From contig SHNE01000021.1 in NCBI GenBank assembly GCA_004295015.1, positions 62,001 through 126,000 of the forward strand: a stretch of 64,000 nt of DNA. Reading direction: 5' to 3'. The notes beneath the pieces were generated by a model. The model saw nothing but the letters and a program-made list of their open reading frames with translations. It was not told the DNA's origin and did not search any database. This DNA is from Bacteroidota bacterium (GTDB lineage: Bacteria > Bacteroidota > Bacteroidia > AKYH767-A > 2013-40CM-41-45). Both the position numbers and the translations under genes were made by a program. Within the stretch, counting starts at the first letter, position 1. Each line of letters opens with the position of its first letter. Positions 57,000 to 64,000 of this stretch are shown here, piece after piece.

Positions 57000-57829
57000 T
57001 GAGTATGGCGATAAGACGAAATCAACTATTAGTCATAATCGCCGCCATTGCCGTTACTATTGTCTTGTATTTTCTTCCTCAGAAAAATCAATCTGATACT
57101 AAAGAGACAGAGAACAACACAGAAGGCGGCTATTCATTCAACAGAATAATCACTCAGGCTAAAGGGCAATTGAAGCCTGAGGAATTAGCGCCCATTCAGA
57201 AACTTGAAGAGGCATTGGCAAAGGAAGAGGGAAATCTTCTTTTACTTGACTCGCTCGGTAAAATGTGGGATCTTGCCCTTTTTCCGGTTGTATCTGCTCA
57301 CTATTTTGAACAGATCGCAACAAAGTTACCGGAAGAAAAAAGCTGGCTCAATGCAGCATACCGCTACTTTGATGCCTTTAAAGGGAGTAACGACTCTATA
57401 TTGCGTTCTATGATGGTGAATAAAGCCATCGCCTCTTATCAAAAAGTTCTGGATATTAATCCGGCCAATCTTAATGCAAAAACAGACCTTGGCGTTTGTT
57501 ATGCTGAAGGTACGGCGGAACCTATGAAAGGGATCCTCCTGCTCAGAGAAGTGGTTGAAAAAGATCCGAAGCATGCCAATGCTCAGTTTAACCTGGGTGT
57601 TTTATCTGTTCGATCCGGACAGCTGGACAAGGCCATTGAACGATTTGAAAAAGTCCTGGAAGCTCAGCCGGACAAAGTGGAAGCACGTTACCTGCTTGGT
57701 CGTACACTCATTCAATTGGGTCAAAGCCAAAAGGGAGTGGAGCAGTTGAAAGAAATTCAAAAGTATACTTCTGACCCACAGGTGTTGGAGGAGGTAAACA
57801 AGTTAATACACCAAGTCAATAACCAATAA
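56999..57829 (+). CDS. Membrane-anchored TPR protein
   Basis: A 276-residue protein with an N-terminal transmembrane helix (about 8-24, LLVIIAAIAVTIVLYFLP) and at least two TPR-like repeats in the C-terminal half (NLNAKTDLGVCYAEG; HANAQFNLGVLSVRSGQLDKAIERF; VEARYLLGRTLIQLGQSQKG). Likely a protein-interaction scaffold facing the periplasm. Coupled to HU by a one-base overlap (TAATG) and followed 10 bases later by the 31-residue basic gene. Specific role unknown. Confidence 0.85.
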   Translation: MSMAIRRNQLLVIIAAIAVTIVLYFLPQKNQSDTKETENNTEGGYSFNRIITQAKGQLKPEELAPIQKLEEALAKEEGNLLLLDSLGKMWDLALFPVVSAHYFEQIATKLPEEKSWLNAAYRYFDAFKGSNDSILRSMMVNKAIASYQKVLDINPANLNAKTDLGVCYAEGTAEPMKGILLLREVVEKDPKHANAQFNLGVLSVRSGQLDKAIERFEKVLEAQPDKVEARYLLGRTLIQLGQSQKGVEQLKEIQKYTSDPQVLEEVNKLIHQVNNQ

Positions 57830-57839
57830 ACAATTTATT

Positions 57840-57935
57840 ATGCCAAGCGGTAAGAAGAGAAAAAGACATAAGATGGCAACGCATAAGCGTAAGAAGCGTC
57901 TTAGAAAGAACAGACATAAGAAAAAGAGCCGGTAA
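57840..57935 (+). CDS. 31-residue basic protein (AURKAIP1/COX24-like, probable ribosomal)
   Basis: Encodes MPSGKKRKRHKMATHKRKKR followed by LRKNRHKKKSR, more than half Lys, Arg or His. Very short basic proteins of this kind occur in Bacteroidota at this place, next to HU, TPR and RNase G genes, and are annotated AURKAIP1/COX24 domain proteins, the group of mitochondrial ribosomal mS38 and mycobacterial bS22. A ribosome role is inferred from that relationship and composition. It is 10 bases from the TPR stop and is followed by a terminator. Confidence 0.85.
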   Translation: MPSGKKRKRHKMATHKRKKRLRKNRHKKKSR

Positions 57936-57941
57936 ATAGAA

Positions 57942-57968
57942 AGGCATCCTCGTGATGCCTCTCTTTTA
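57942..57968 (+). terminator. Likely rho-independent terminator after the 31-residue gene
   Basis: A seven-base-pair stem (57942-57948 with 57954-57960), a five-base loop and the tail CTCTTTTAT. The T run is interrupted, so the call is less certain than others here. Confidence 0.6.
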
Positions 57969-58143
57969 TCTTTTGTGCATTTCATCCGGGAACCTTCCCG
58001 ATGACATTGGTTTTTCGTTATACATTTCTGGGTAGCTGATGCGTCACTTGCCAATCTCGATCCAATGGTTTGTACAAACTGTTCCTGAATATTTTTCTGC
58101 ATTCTCACCTTTGACAGGATGATTGTTTGCAAATTTTTTTTAA

Positions 58144-59709
58144 TTGAATAACGAATTGGTGATCAATTCAACTTCTGGCGAAGTCACCATCGCCATGCTT
58201 GAGAACAAGCAATTGGTTGAATTAAACAGCGAGCGAAAGGATCAGGGCTTTCAGGTCGGAGATATTTATCTCGGCCGCGTAAAGAAACTAATCCCCGGAC
58301 TTAATGCTGCTTTCGTAGACGTCGGTCACGAGAAAGATGCCTTTTTGCATTATCTTGACCTGGGTCCCCAAGCCCAATCCCTCCTAAAACTCATAAAGCT
58401 CACCACGACGGGAAAAAATCCCGATCCCATGCTTACGGATTTTCAACTTGAGCAGGATATTAATAAGGGTGGAAAAATTACCCAAGTCCTTTCAACCAAT
58501 CAATGGGCTCTGGTTCAGGTTGCAAAAGAACCTATTTCCTCCAAAGGCCCTCGTGTAACTTCTGAACTCTCACTTGCCGGACGGTTTGTGGTAATGGTCC
58601 CTTTTACAGATACCGTTTCCATTTCCCAGAAGATAAAAAGCGCAGAAGAACGTCAGCGTTTGAAACGTTTAGCCACAAGTATTAAGCCCAAGGGATTTGG
58701 CCTGATCATCCGAACTGTTGCCGAAGGGAAAAAAGTTGCAGAACTTGATAAGGACATACAAGATCTTGTCGCAAAGTGGAAGAGTGCTTTCGAACTTTTG
58801 AAGACGGTAAAACCACCTTATAAAATCCTGGGCGAGCTAAGCAGAACTTCGACGATTTTAAGGGACTTATTGAACCCAAACTTCGCTGCTATTCATGTAA
58901 ATGATCAGGCTTTGGCTGATGAGATCAAAGCATACATCAGTGGAATTGCACCTGAACAAACGGATATCGTAAAACTCTACAAAGGACGTCTCCCGATTTT
59001 CGAACAATTAGGAATTGATAAACAAATTAAATCCAGCTTTGGAAAAACGGTGACGATGGCTAACGGTGCCTATCTTATCGTGGAACATACTGAAGCGATG
59101 CACGTCATAGATGTTAATAGTGGAGGGCGTGTAAAAGGTTCCGACGGAGATTCTACACAAGAAACGAATGCTCTTAATGTAAATATGGATGCCGCCGTTG
59201 AAGTGGCACGACTTTTACGCATGCGTGATATGGGAGGAATCATTGTAGTCGATTTCATTGATTTACATAGTGCCCAAAATCGTAAATCCTTGTACGAAAA
59301 GCTCAAGGAAGAAATGAAAAGAGACAGGGCCAAGCATACCATACTTCCTCCAAGTAAATTTGGACTGATTCAAATTACGCGTCAACGCGTAAGACCTGAG
59401 ACTAACATTACTACAGTGGAGAAATGTCCGGCCTGTAATGGTACCGGGGAAATTAAAGCTAGCATTCTACTTGTGGATGAGATTGAGAATAACCTGAGGT
59501 ATTTTGTACAGGAACAAAATGAAAAAGAATTGTTCCTTACTGTACATCCTTACCTCGAAGCATATCTCAACAAAGGAATGTTGTTGAACTCTAAAGTGCA
59601 TAAATGGAGGAAAAAGTTCAAAGTAAAATTGAAGGTAACAGCCAGTAGCAGTTATCATATAATGGAATATCATTTCTTTAATAAACTGGAAGAAGAAATT
59701 AAAATATAG
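58144..59709 (+). CDS. rng: Ribonuclease G (RNase E/G family)
   Basis: Endoribonuclease for 16S rRNA maturation and mRNA decay. The 521-residue product has an S1 domain (GDIYLGRVKKLIPGLNAAFVD with insertion), the RNase H-like catalytic core with metal-binding Asp323 (HVIDVNSGG) and Asp370 (IIVVDFIDL), and the Zn-link CPACNGTGE near residue 430. It lacks the long C-terminal degradosome tail of RNase E, so RNase G is the better name. It starts with TTG, right after an in-frame stop, so no other start is available upstream. Confidence 0.95.
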   Translation: MNNELVINSTSGEVTIAMLENKQLVELNSERKDQGFQVGDIYLGRVKKLIPGLNAAFVDVGHEKDAFLHYLDLGPQAQSLLKLIKLTTTGKNPDPMLTDFQLEQDINKGGKITQVLSTNQWALVQVAKEPISSKGPRVTSELSLAGRFVVMVPFTDTVSISQKIKSAEERQRLKRLATSIKPKGFGLIIRTVAEGKKVAELDKDIQDLVAKWKSAFELLKTVKPPYKILGELSRTSTILRDLLNPNFAAIHVNDQALADEIKAYISGIAPEQTDIVKLYKGRLPIFEQLGIDKQIKSSFGKTVTMANGAYLIVEHTEAMHVIDVNSGGRVKGSDGDSTQETNALNVNMDAAVEVARLLRMRDMGGIIVVDFIDLHSAQNRKSLYEKLKEEMKRDRAKHTILPPSKFGLIQITRQRVRPETNITTVEKCPACNGTGEIKASILLVDEIENNLRYFVQEQNEKELFLTVHPYLEAYLNKGMLLNSKVHKWRKKFKVKLKVTASSSYHIMEYHFFNKLEEEIKI

Positions 59710-59751
59710 TTAACTGTCTTCCTGAACTTTATTTGGAATAAATAAATTATT

Positions 59752-60129
59752 TTGGCGCTCAATAATATTTTGTATTCAGTTGTAAGAAACCGTTGTCCTA
59801 AATGCCATCAGGGTAAAGTGTTTCAAAAGGATAATCCCTATAAACTGAAATACCTTTTTAAAATGGAGAGCGAATGTAGTCACTGTGGTGAGCGGTATGA
59901 AAAGGAGCCGGGTTATTTTTTCGGTGCAATGTTTGTTTCCTATGCTTTGACTGCCCTGGTTTTTTTCATAGTACTTGTTCTTGACTTTACGATTTTCCAT
60001 CTCGGACTTTCTTTATTGCTTATTCTTATTCCGGCCGTTCTCATTCTGTCTCCGGTTACTTTTCAGTGGTCAAGATTGATTTGGTTAAACTTTTTTATCA
60101 GGTATAATCCGGAGTCGGTGAAACGCTGA
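59752..60129 (+). CDS. DUF983 family zinc-ribbon membrane protein
   Basis: A 125-residue protein with two CxxC pairs in its N-terminal half (CPKC at 15-18 and CSHC at 42-45), then two transmembrane helices (about 57-80 and 85-105). This is the DUF983 pattern: a cytosolic zinc ribbon followed by a small membrane domain. Function unestablished. It starts with TTG 42 bases after RNase G, likely in the same transcript. Confidence 0.88.
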   Translation: MALNNILYSVVRNRCPKCHQGKVFQKDNPYKLKYLFKMESECSHCGERYEKEPGYFFGAMFVSYALTALVFFIVLVLDFTIFHLGLSLLLILIPAVLILSPVTFQWSRLIWLNFFIRYNPESVKR

Positions 60130-60235
60130 TAAGTCACATGGATCCGAATGTTCTGTTCAGGATCACTGATTAAAATCATAACAGTACCTATAAATTATTA
60201 TCAGGAATTCATCCTGATTTAATACCTTGGTCTTG

Positions 60236-61360
60236 ATGTCTGTCACGATCAGTGTAGTTCAAACTAAATCCCAATTAAAGGACTTTATTCTTCTTCCGGA
60301 GAAAATCCATCGCAATGATGCACGTTGGCTTCCTCCAATGTATGCTGATGAGTGGAAGTTTTATAATCCAAAGTATAATAATTCCTTTGCGCGTTGCGAA
60401 ACCGTTTTGCTCCTGGCTTATAAAGATGCTAAACCTACAGGACGTGTGATGGGCATTATTGATCCTGTCTACAATGCAGGCACGAATGAAAGGACAGCAC
60501 GTTTTTTTAATCTTGAATGTTACGATGATCAGGAGACGCTGAATGCTTTAATGAATTCAGTAGAGAAGTGGTCCCTTTCAAAAGGAATGGATACGATCAT
60601 TGGCCCTTTTGGCTTTTCCGACAAGGACCCACAGGGTCTTCAAATTGAAGGATTCGAACACATACCGGTTATTGCTACCGCCGGAAATTTTCCATATTTA
60701 AAGGATAGAATTGAAGGAGAAGGTTATCAAAAAAAGTTTGATTGCCTGGTTTACAAACTTGATATTCCCGCAACGGTACCTGAACAGTATGTCAGAGTTG
60801 CAGAACGAATTCTCCACAGCAGGAAAGTTCGCTTAGTTGAATTCACGAATCGGCGACAGCTGAAACCTTATATCGTTCCGGTCTTGCGCCTGGTTAACGA
60901 AACCTACAGGTCAATTTATGGCTTTGTAGAGATGGATGAAGAGGAGATGAAACAATTGGCAGCGAAGTATCTTCCAATTCTTGATCCTGTTTTTACCAAA
61001 GTGATCACAGATTCGCAAAACAACCCAATGGCTTTCATTGTAGCATCGCCGGATATGAGTCGGGGAATCCAAAGGGCCAAAGGCAAATTATTTCCGTTTG
61101 GATTTATACACATACTTTCCGATTTAAAAAAGAGTAAACAACTTGATCTTTTTCTGGGGGCAGTTAAAGATCCGGATAAGAATAAAGGCCTCATAGCTTT
61201 ATTGGGTGTAGCAATTTTTCAATCTGCACAATTGCGAAAAATGGAATTTATTGACAGCCATCTGATACTTGAAACAAATAAAGCGATGCGTGCAGTGATG
61301 GAACGATTAGGTGCTCAAATATACAAGCGATACAGGGTCTATGTAAAGAGAATATCTTAG
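60236..61360 (+). CDS. GNAT-like protein (YghO-type)
   Basis: A 374-residue soluble protein. The first half contains a GNAT-like stretch (VLLLAYKDAKPTGRVMGIIDP, then ARFFNLECYDDQETLNALMN, with MDTIIGPFGFSDKDPQG). The second half has another alpha/beta region (LETNKAMRAVMERLGAQIYKRYRVYVK) resembling the end of an acetyltransferase fold. It resembles the E. coli YghO family; the activity is undefined. The ATG at 60236 is chosen over a TTG three codons upstream. Flanked by DUF983 and the phospholipid genes; operon membership is unclear. Confidence 0.75.
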   Translation: MSVTISVVQTKSQLKDFILLPEKIHRNDARWLPPMYADEWKFYNPKYNNSFARCETVLLLAYKDAKPTGRVMGIIDPVYNAGTNERTARFFNLECYDDQETLNALMNSVEKWSLSKGMDTIIGPFGFSDKDPQGLQIEGFEHIPVIATAGNFPYLKDRIEGEGYQKKFDCLVYKLDIPATVPEQYVRVAERILHSRKVRLVEFTNRRQLKPYIVPVLRLVNETYRSIYGFVEMDEEEMKQLAAKYLPILDPVFTKVITDSQNNPMAFIVASPDMSRGIQRAKGKLFPFGFIHILSDLKKSKQLDLFLGAVKDPDKNKGLIALLGVAIFQSAQLRKMEFIDSHLILETNKAMRAVMERLGAQIYKRYRVYVKRIS

Positions 61361-61545
61361 GTTTAATTCCCTGTGTTTTTTGAATAGTCATATTTGTTAT
61401 TTTTAAGCCATCATCCATTATTTCCCTGTACAATCACGAATTTTCATGATCGGTTTTAGTGCTTGTTGCGAGTGGTTAATCCGTTCAATCTGTTTGTGAT
61501 CACAGCAAAGCCAATTTAATTGCATCTTTTTTAAACTCATGTATT

Positions 61546-62358
61546 ATGTCAGAATTAATGAAGAGGAGTATTACAGGGTTAATCCTAATCGCCGTCATGG
61601 TTACATCCGTTATTGCAGGAGCATGGATTTTTGTCTTCACTGTTTTACTTTTGAATATTTTCTGTGTTAATGAATTTTACAGATTGTTTCAGTCTTTATC
61701 TCCTAGAAAAACCTGGGGAATTTTTGTGTCCACTGGCTTATTTGTTTCTGTTATGCTTTTCACACTGAATATTTTTACCTGGCAAGTTCTACTTCTGATT
61801 TTTCCTTTAGCTCTTAGCTTGTTCGTCTCTGAGTTGTATACCCGTTCAGAGCGGCCATTTGAACGGCTTGCTATAACATTCCTGGCTATTATTTATATTA
61901 CCATACCTGCTTTGTTCCTTGCAAATCTCCCAATTATTCCTTTTGAAGATAAAGTCTATCACACGCAGTATGTGCTTGGATTTTACTTTTTGGTTTGGTC
62001 GCATGATTCAGGGGCATTTGCTATTGGAAAACTATTTGGAAAACATGCTCTGTTTTTACGAATAACTCCTAAGAAGACATGGGAAGGCAGTGTAGGAGGT
62101 GCCATAAGCGCGATGATTATGGCGTATTTGCTTTCTTTTTTTTATTCTGATTTAAGCCTGCAAAATTGGATGGTGATTGCATTGATAGTAACCCTAACCG
62201 GAACATATGGCGATTTTATTAAGTCATTGTTAAAACGAAGTTTACAGGTCAAAGATTCCGGAACGGCACTTCCGGGTCACGGTGGTTTTCTGGATAGGTT
62301 TGACGCATTACTTGGTTCTGCTCCGTTTGTGTTTAGTTATGTTTTACTTCTACATTAA
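61546..62358 (+). CDS. cdsA: Phosphatidate cytidylyltransferase
   Basis: Makes CDP-diacylglycerol from phosphatidate and CTP, the branch point of phospholipid synthesis. The 270-residue polytopic protein (about eight helices) carries the family C-terminal signature KDSGTALPGHGGFLDRFDAL (residues about 240-259) with its conserved Asp, and the earlier HDSGAFAIGKLFGKH and RITPKKTWEGSVGG. It is 14 bases upstream of a CDP-alcohol phosphatidyltransferase, a logical metabolic pair. Confidence 0.95.
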   Translation: MSELMKRSITGLILIAVMVTSVIAGAWIFVFTVLLLNIFCVNEFYRLFQSLSPRKTWGIFVSTGLFVSVMLFTLNIFTWQVLLLIFPLALSLFVSELYTRSERPFERLAITFLAIIYITIPALFLANLPIIPFEDKVYHTQYVLGFYFLVWSHDSGAFAIGKLFGKHALFLRITPKKTWEGSVGGAISAMIMAYLLSFFYSDLSLQNWMVIALIVTLTGTYGDFIKSLLKRSLQVKDSGTALPGHGGFLDRFDALLGSAPFVFSYVLLLH

Positions 62359-62372
62359 CCATTGCATTACAC

Positions 62373-62948
62373 ATGAAACGAAGTTACTACCTGATCAACG
62401 CAATCACTCTCTATCGTCTGATTGCCGCACCGATTTTGATAATTTTAATTATTACTAAGGACCTCGATCTGTTTAAATGGCTGCTCGCATTAAGCTTTTT
62501 TACCGACTTAATTGATGGTTTCCTTGCCCGTAAGTTTAAAGTAACCAGCATCCTTGGTTCCAGGCTTGATTCAATTGCCGATGACTCCACGGTGGTTGCT
62601 GCGCTCATAGGACTCTTCGTCTTCAAGTATGACTTTGTCCAACATGAATTGATATTTCTTTTCGGACTATTGGGCTTGTTCTTGACTCAAAATATTATTG
62701 CAATTATTAAATATCACAAGATTACCAGCTTTCATACTTATCTGGCTAAGATCTCTGCCATACTTCAGGGATTGTTTTTTATCTTAATATTTCTGCTGCA
62801 ACAGCCTGTTTATTTTTTGTTTTATACCGCAGTTCTCTTCACAGCATTGGATTTAATTGAAGAAATTATTTTGGTATTCTTGCTTCCTAAATGGGAAGCA
62901 AATGTTAAAGGCCTTTTTTCTGTCCTGAAACGAAAGCAACCTGAGTAA
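62373..62948 (+). CDS. CDP-alcohol phosphatidyltransferase
   Basis: A 191-residue membrane enzyme that transfers a phosphatidyl group from CDP-diacylglycerol to an alcohol. The complete catalytic signature DX2DGX2ARX8GX3DX3D is present, beginning DLIDGFLAR near residue 46. About six helices. Related enzymes make phosphatidylglycerophosphate, phosphatidylserine or phosphatidylinositol-type lipids; the acceptor cannot be fixed from sequence. Directly downstream of cdsA, which supplies its substrate. Confidence 0.92.
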   Translation: MKRSYYLINAITLYRLIAAPILIILIITKDLDLFKWLLALSFFTDLIDGFLARKFKVTSILGSRLDSIADDSTVVAALIGLFVFKYDFVQHELIFLFGLLGLFLTQNIIAIIKYHKITSFHTYLAKISAILQGLFFILIFLLQQPVYFLFYTAVLFTALDLIEEIILVFLLPKWEANVKGLFSVLKRKQPE

Positions 62949-63136
62949 GAATGAGGACTTAGCTTGTATTAGTCACTGGTAAATTCCGGTATCTGTTTTT
63001 GTGAAAATTTGGTAGTTTGATTGAGTTTTCTACGGATACTGAATTTCTGAACATTAATTTCTTCCTAAAAACTGTTTGTTATCCAATCAGACTTTCATAG
63101 CTTCGCATATAATCAATGACAAAAACTCTCCTAACT

Positions 63137-63733
63137 ATGAAAATTTTTAAGCGTATTCTCATCATTGTTGCACTACTTATTGGAGTAGCTGTAATTATAG
63201 GCCTGCTATTGCCACGTGAACAACATGTTGAACGAAGTTTAGTGGTTGATGCTTCGCCTGCTGTAGTTTTTGAACAAGTAAACAATTTAAAAAACTGGGA
63301 GAACTGGTCTCCCTGGATCAAACTTGATCCTGCCTCTGTAAGGAATTACAGTGATCCTGCCGTTGGTGCCGGTGCTTATTATACATGGAGCAGCGAAAAT
63401 AAAAATGTGGGCAAGGGTAAAATGACCATACTTGAGTCACAACCAAATACGCTTGTCAGCACAGAGCTTGAATTTGAAGGCATGGAAAAGGCAAGAGGCT
63501 ATTTTAAATTTGAACCCGATGGAAATGGGACCAAAGTTACCTGGGCATTTGATGCAAATATGGGATCGAATCCGTTTTTTCGTATAATGGGATTGATGAT
63601 GGACAAGATGCTCGGAAAAAATTTCGATGAAGGTTTACAGGCAATCAAAAAAGCGGCTGAAGCAGCCCCTGAAGCAGTATCCCCGCCCGAAGTTGCAGAA
63701 CCTGATTCAATGATCATGGAAGTGTTGGAGTAA
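63137..63733 (+). CDS. SRPBCC-domain membrane-anchored protein (paralogue 1)
   Basis: A 198-residue protein with an N-terminal hydrophobic helix (about 5-24, ILIIVALLIGVAVIIGLLLP) followed by an SRPBCC/START-like domain (VERSLVVDASPAVVFEQVNNLKNW, then WSPWIKLDP, GAGAYYTWSSENKNVGKGKMTI). The family binds hydrophobic ligands or acts as a cyclase/dehydratase in other settings; here the ligand is unknown. The ATG at 63137 is chosen because its paralogue starts at the same point. Ends with an Ala/Pro/Glu-rich tail. Confidence 0.82.
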   Translation: MKIFKRILIIVALLIGVAVIIGLLLPREQHVERSLVVDASPAVVFEQVNNLKNWENWSPWIKLDPASVRNYSDPAVGAGAYYTWSSENKNVGKGKMTILESQPNTLVSTELEFEGMEKARGYFKFEPDGNGTKVTWAFDANMGSNPFFRIMGLMMDKMLGKNFDEGLQAIKKAAEAAPEAVSPPEVAEPDSMIMEVLE

Positions 63734-63828
63734 TAATAAAATGTGTTCCCGGAGCAGATTGTAAGGTGAAATTGTCTTGCTTTTGTGATTCAGGAAATAA
63801 TAATTTTCAAATCTAAATCCTCGTTAGC

Positions 63829-64000
63829 ATGAAAATTCTAAAACGAATATTACTCGTAATAGCTTTAATATTATTGATCGTGACCGGAATAGGTCTCCTC
63901 TTACCTTCTCATGTTCACGTTGAAAGAAGCATGACTATCAATCAACCACAGGAGATGGTTTTTAACTATGTCAATAATATAAAAAATTGGAATTCCTGGT
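63829..64000 (+). CDS. SRPBCC-domain protein (paralogue 2, cut by the window edge)
   Basis: The first 57 codons of a protein closely related to its upstream neighbour: MKILKRILLVIALILLLIVT, then GLLLPSHVHVERSMTINQP and VNNIKNWNSW. The frame is open at the window end. With paralogue 1 it makes a tandem duplicated pair. Confidence 0.8.
   Translation, partial: MKILKRILLVIALILLIVTGIGLLLPSHVHVERSMTINQPQEMVFNYVNNIKNWNSW

Overview
The window is chromosomal DNA from a member of the Bacteroidota, probably an environmental, gliding or type IX secretion-competent lineage. Support comes from a GldE/GldD pair next to ssb and mutY, a 19-repeat PKD surface protein, the lptC - small membrane protein - CNNM - PpiD gene order, and exact TAnnTTTG (-7) promoter boxes in front of several genes. 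Base composition is moderately AT-rich. Gene density is high and nearly everything is housekeeping. No CRISPR array, insertion sequence, prophage or integrase was seen.

Layout, 1-10 kb: serA and fbp (divergent), a beta-barrel-like protein, mfd, a lipoprotein with a degenerate polysaccharide-deacetylase domain, and an orphan MacB-like permease. 10.5-17.8 kb: purH, then the cell-elongation operon mreB-mreC-mreD-PBP2-rodA. 17.8-20.8 kb: a DUF1003 protein coupled to a two-helix channel-like protein, two P460-like c-type lipoproteins, and a methyltransferase. 20.9-26.4 kb (minus strand): lptC, a small membrane protein, a CNNM/CorC protein, a YpfJ-type metallopeptidase and PpiD, an envelope-biogenesis block ending in a clear terminator. 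26.7-31.1 kb: an M13 peptidase, a DEAD-box-type helicase and an EamA exporter. 31.1-38.2 kb (minus strand): an AlgJ-like/MBOAT O-acetylation pair, an M20 dipeptidase, gpmI and a sensor kinase.

38.3-44.7 kb holds a giant PKD/FN3 surface protein that stops inside its fourth FN3 domain, plus a small secreted FN3-like protein. 45-51.3 kb: a conserved helical protein of unknown function, a single-domain response regulator just downstream of tRNA-Phe, coaX with an outer-membrane protein, a haem A synthase and a barrel-like protein. 51.4-55.2 kb (minus strand): mutY, ssb, and one reading frame that carries GldE followed by GldD with an internal lipobox. 55.6-60.1 kb: a tandem AT-hook-like repeat protein, HU, a TPR protein, a 31-residue basic protein probably of the ribosome, RNase G and a DUF983 protein. 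60.2-64 kb: a GNAT-like protein, cdsA, a CDP-alcohol phosphatidyltransferase, and two tandem SRPBCC proteins, the second cut by the window edge.

The most unusual items are the fused GldE-GldD frame, the six-copy AT-hook-like protein, the truncated PKD/FN3 giant, the channel-like partner of DUF1003, and the deacetylase-like lipoprotein whose catalytic motif reads HNIN instead of HDxD. Start codons were re-examined: several genes have an ATG slightly inside the longest open frame, while others use TTG (RNase G, DUF983, EamA) or GTG (GldE-GldD, mutY).
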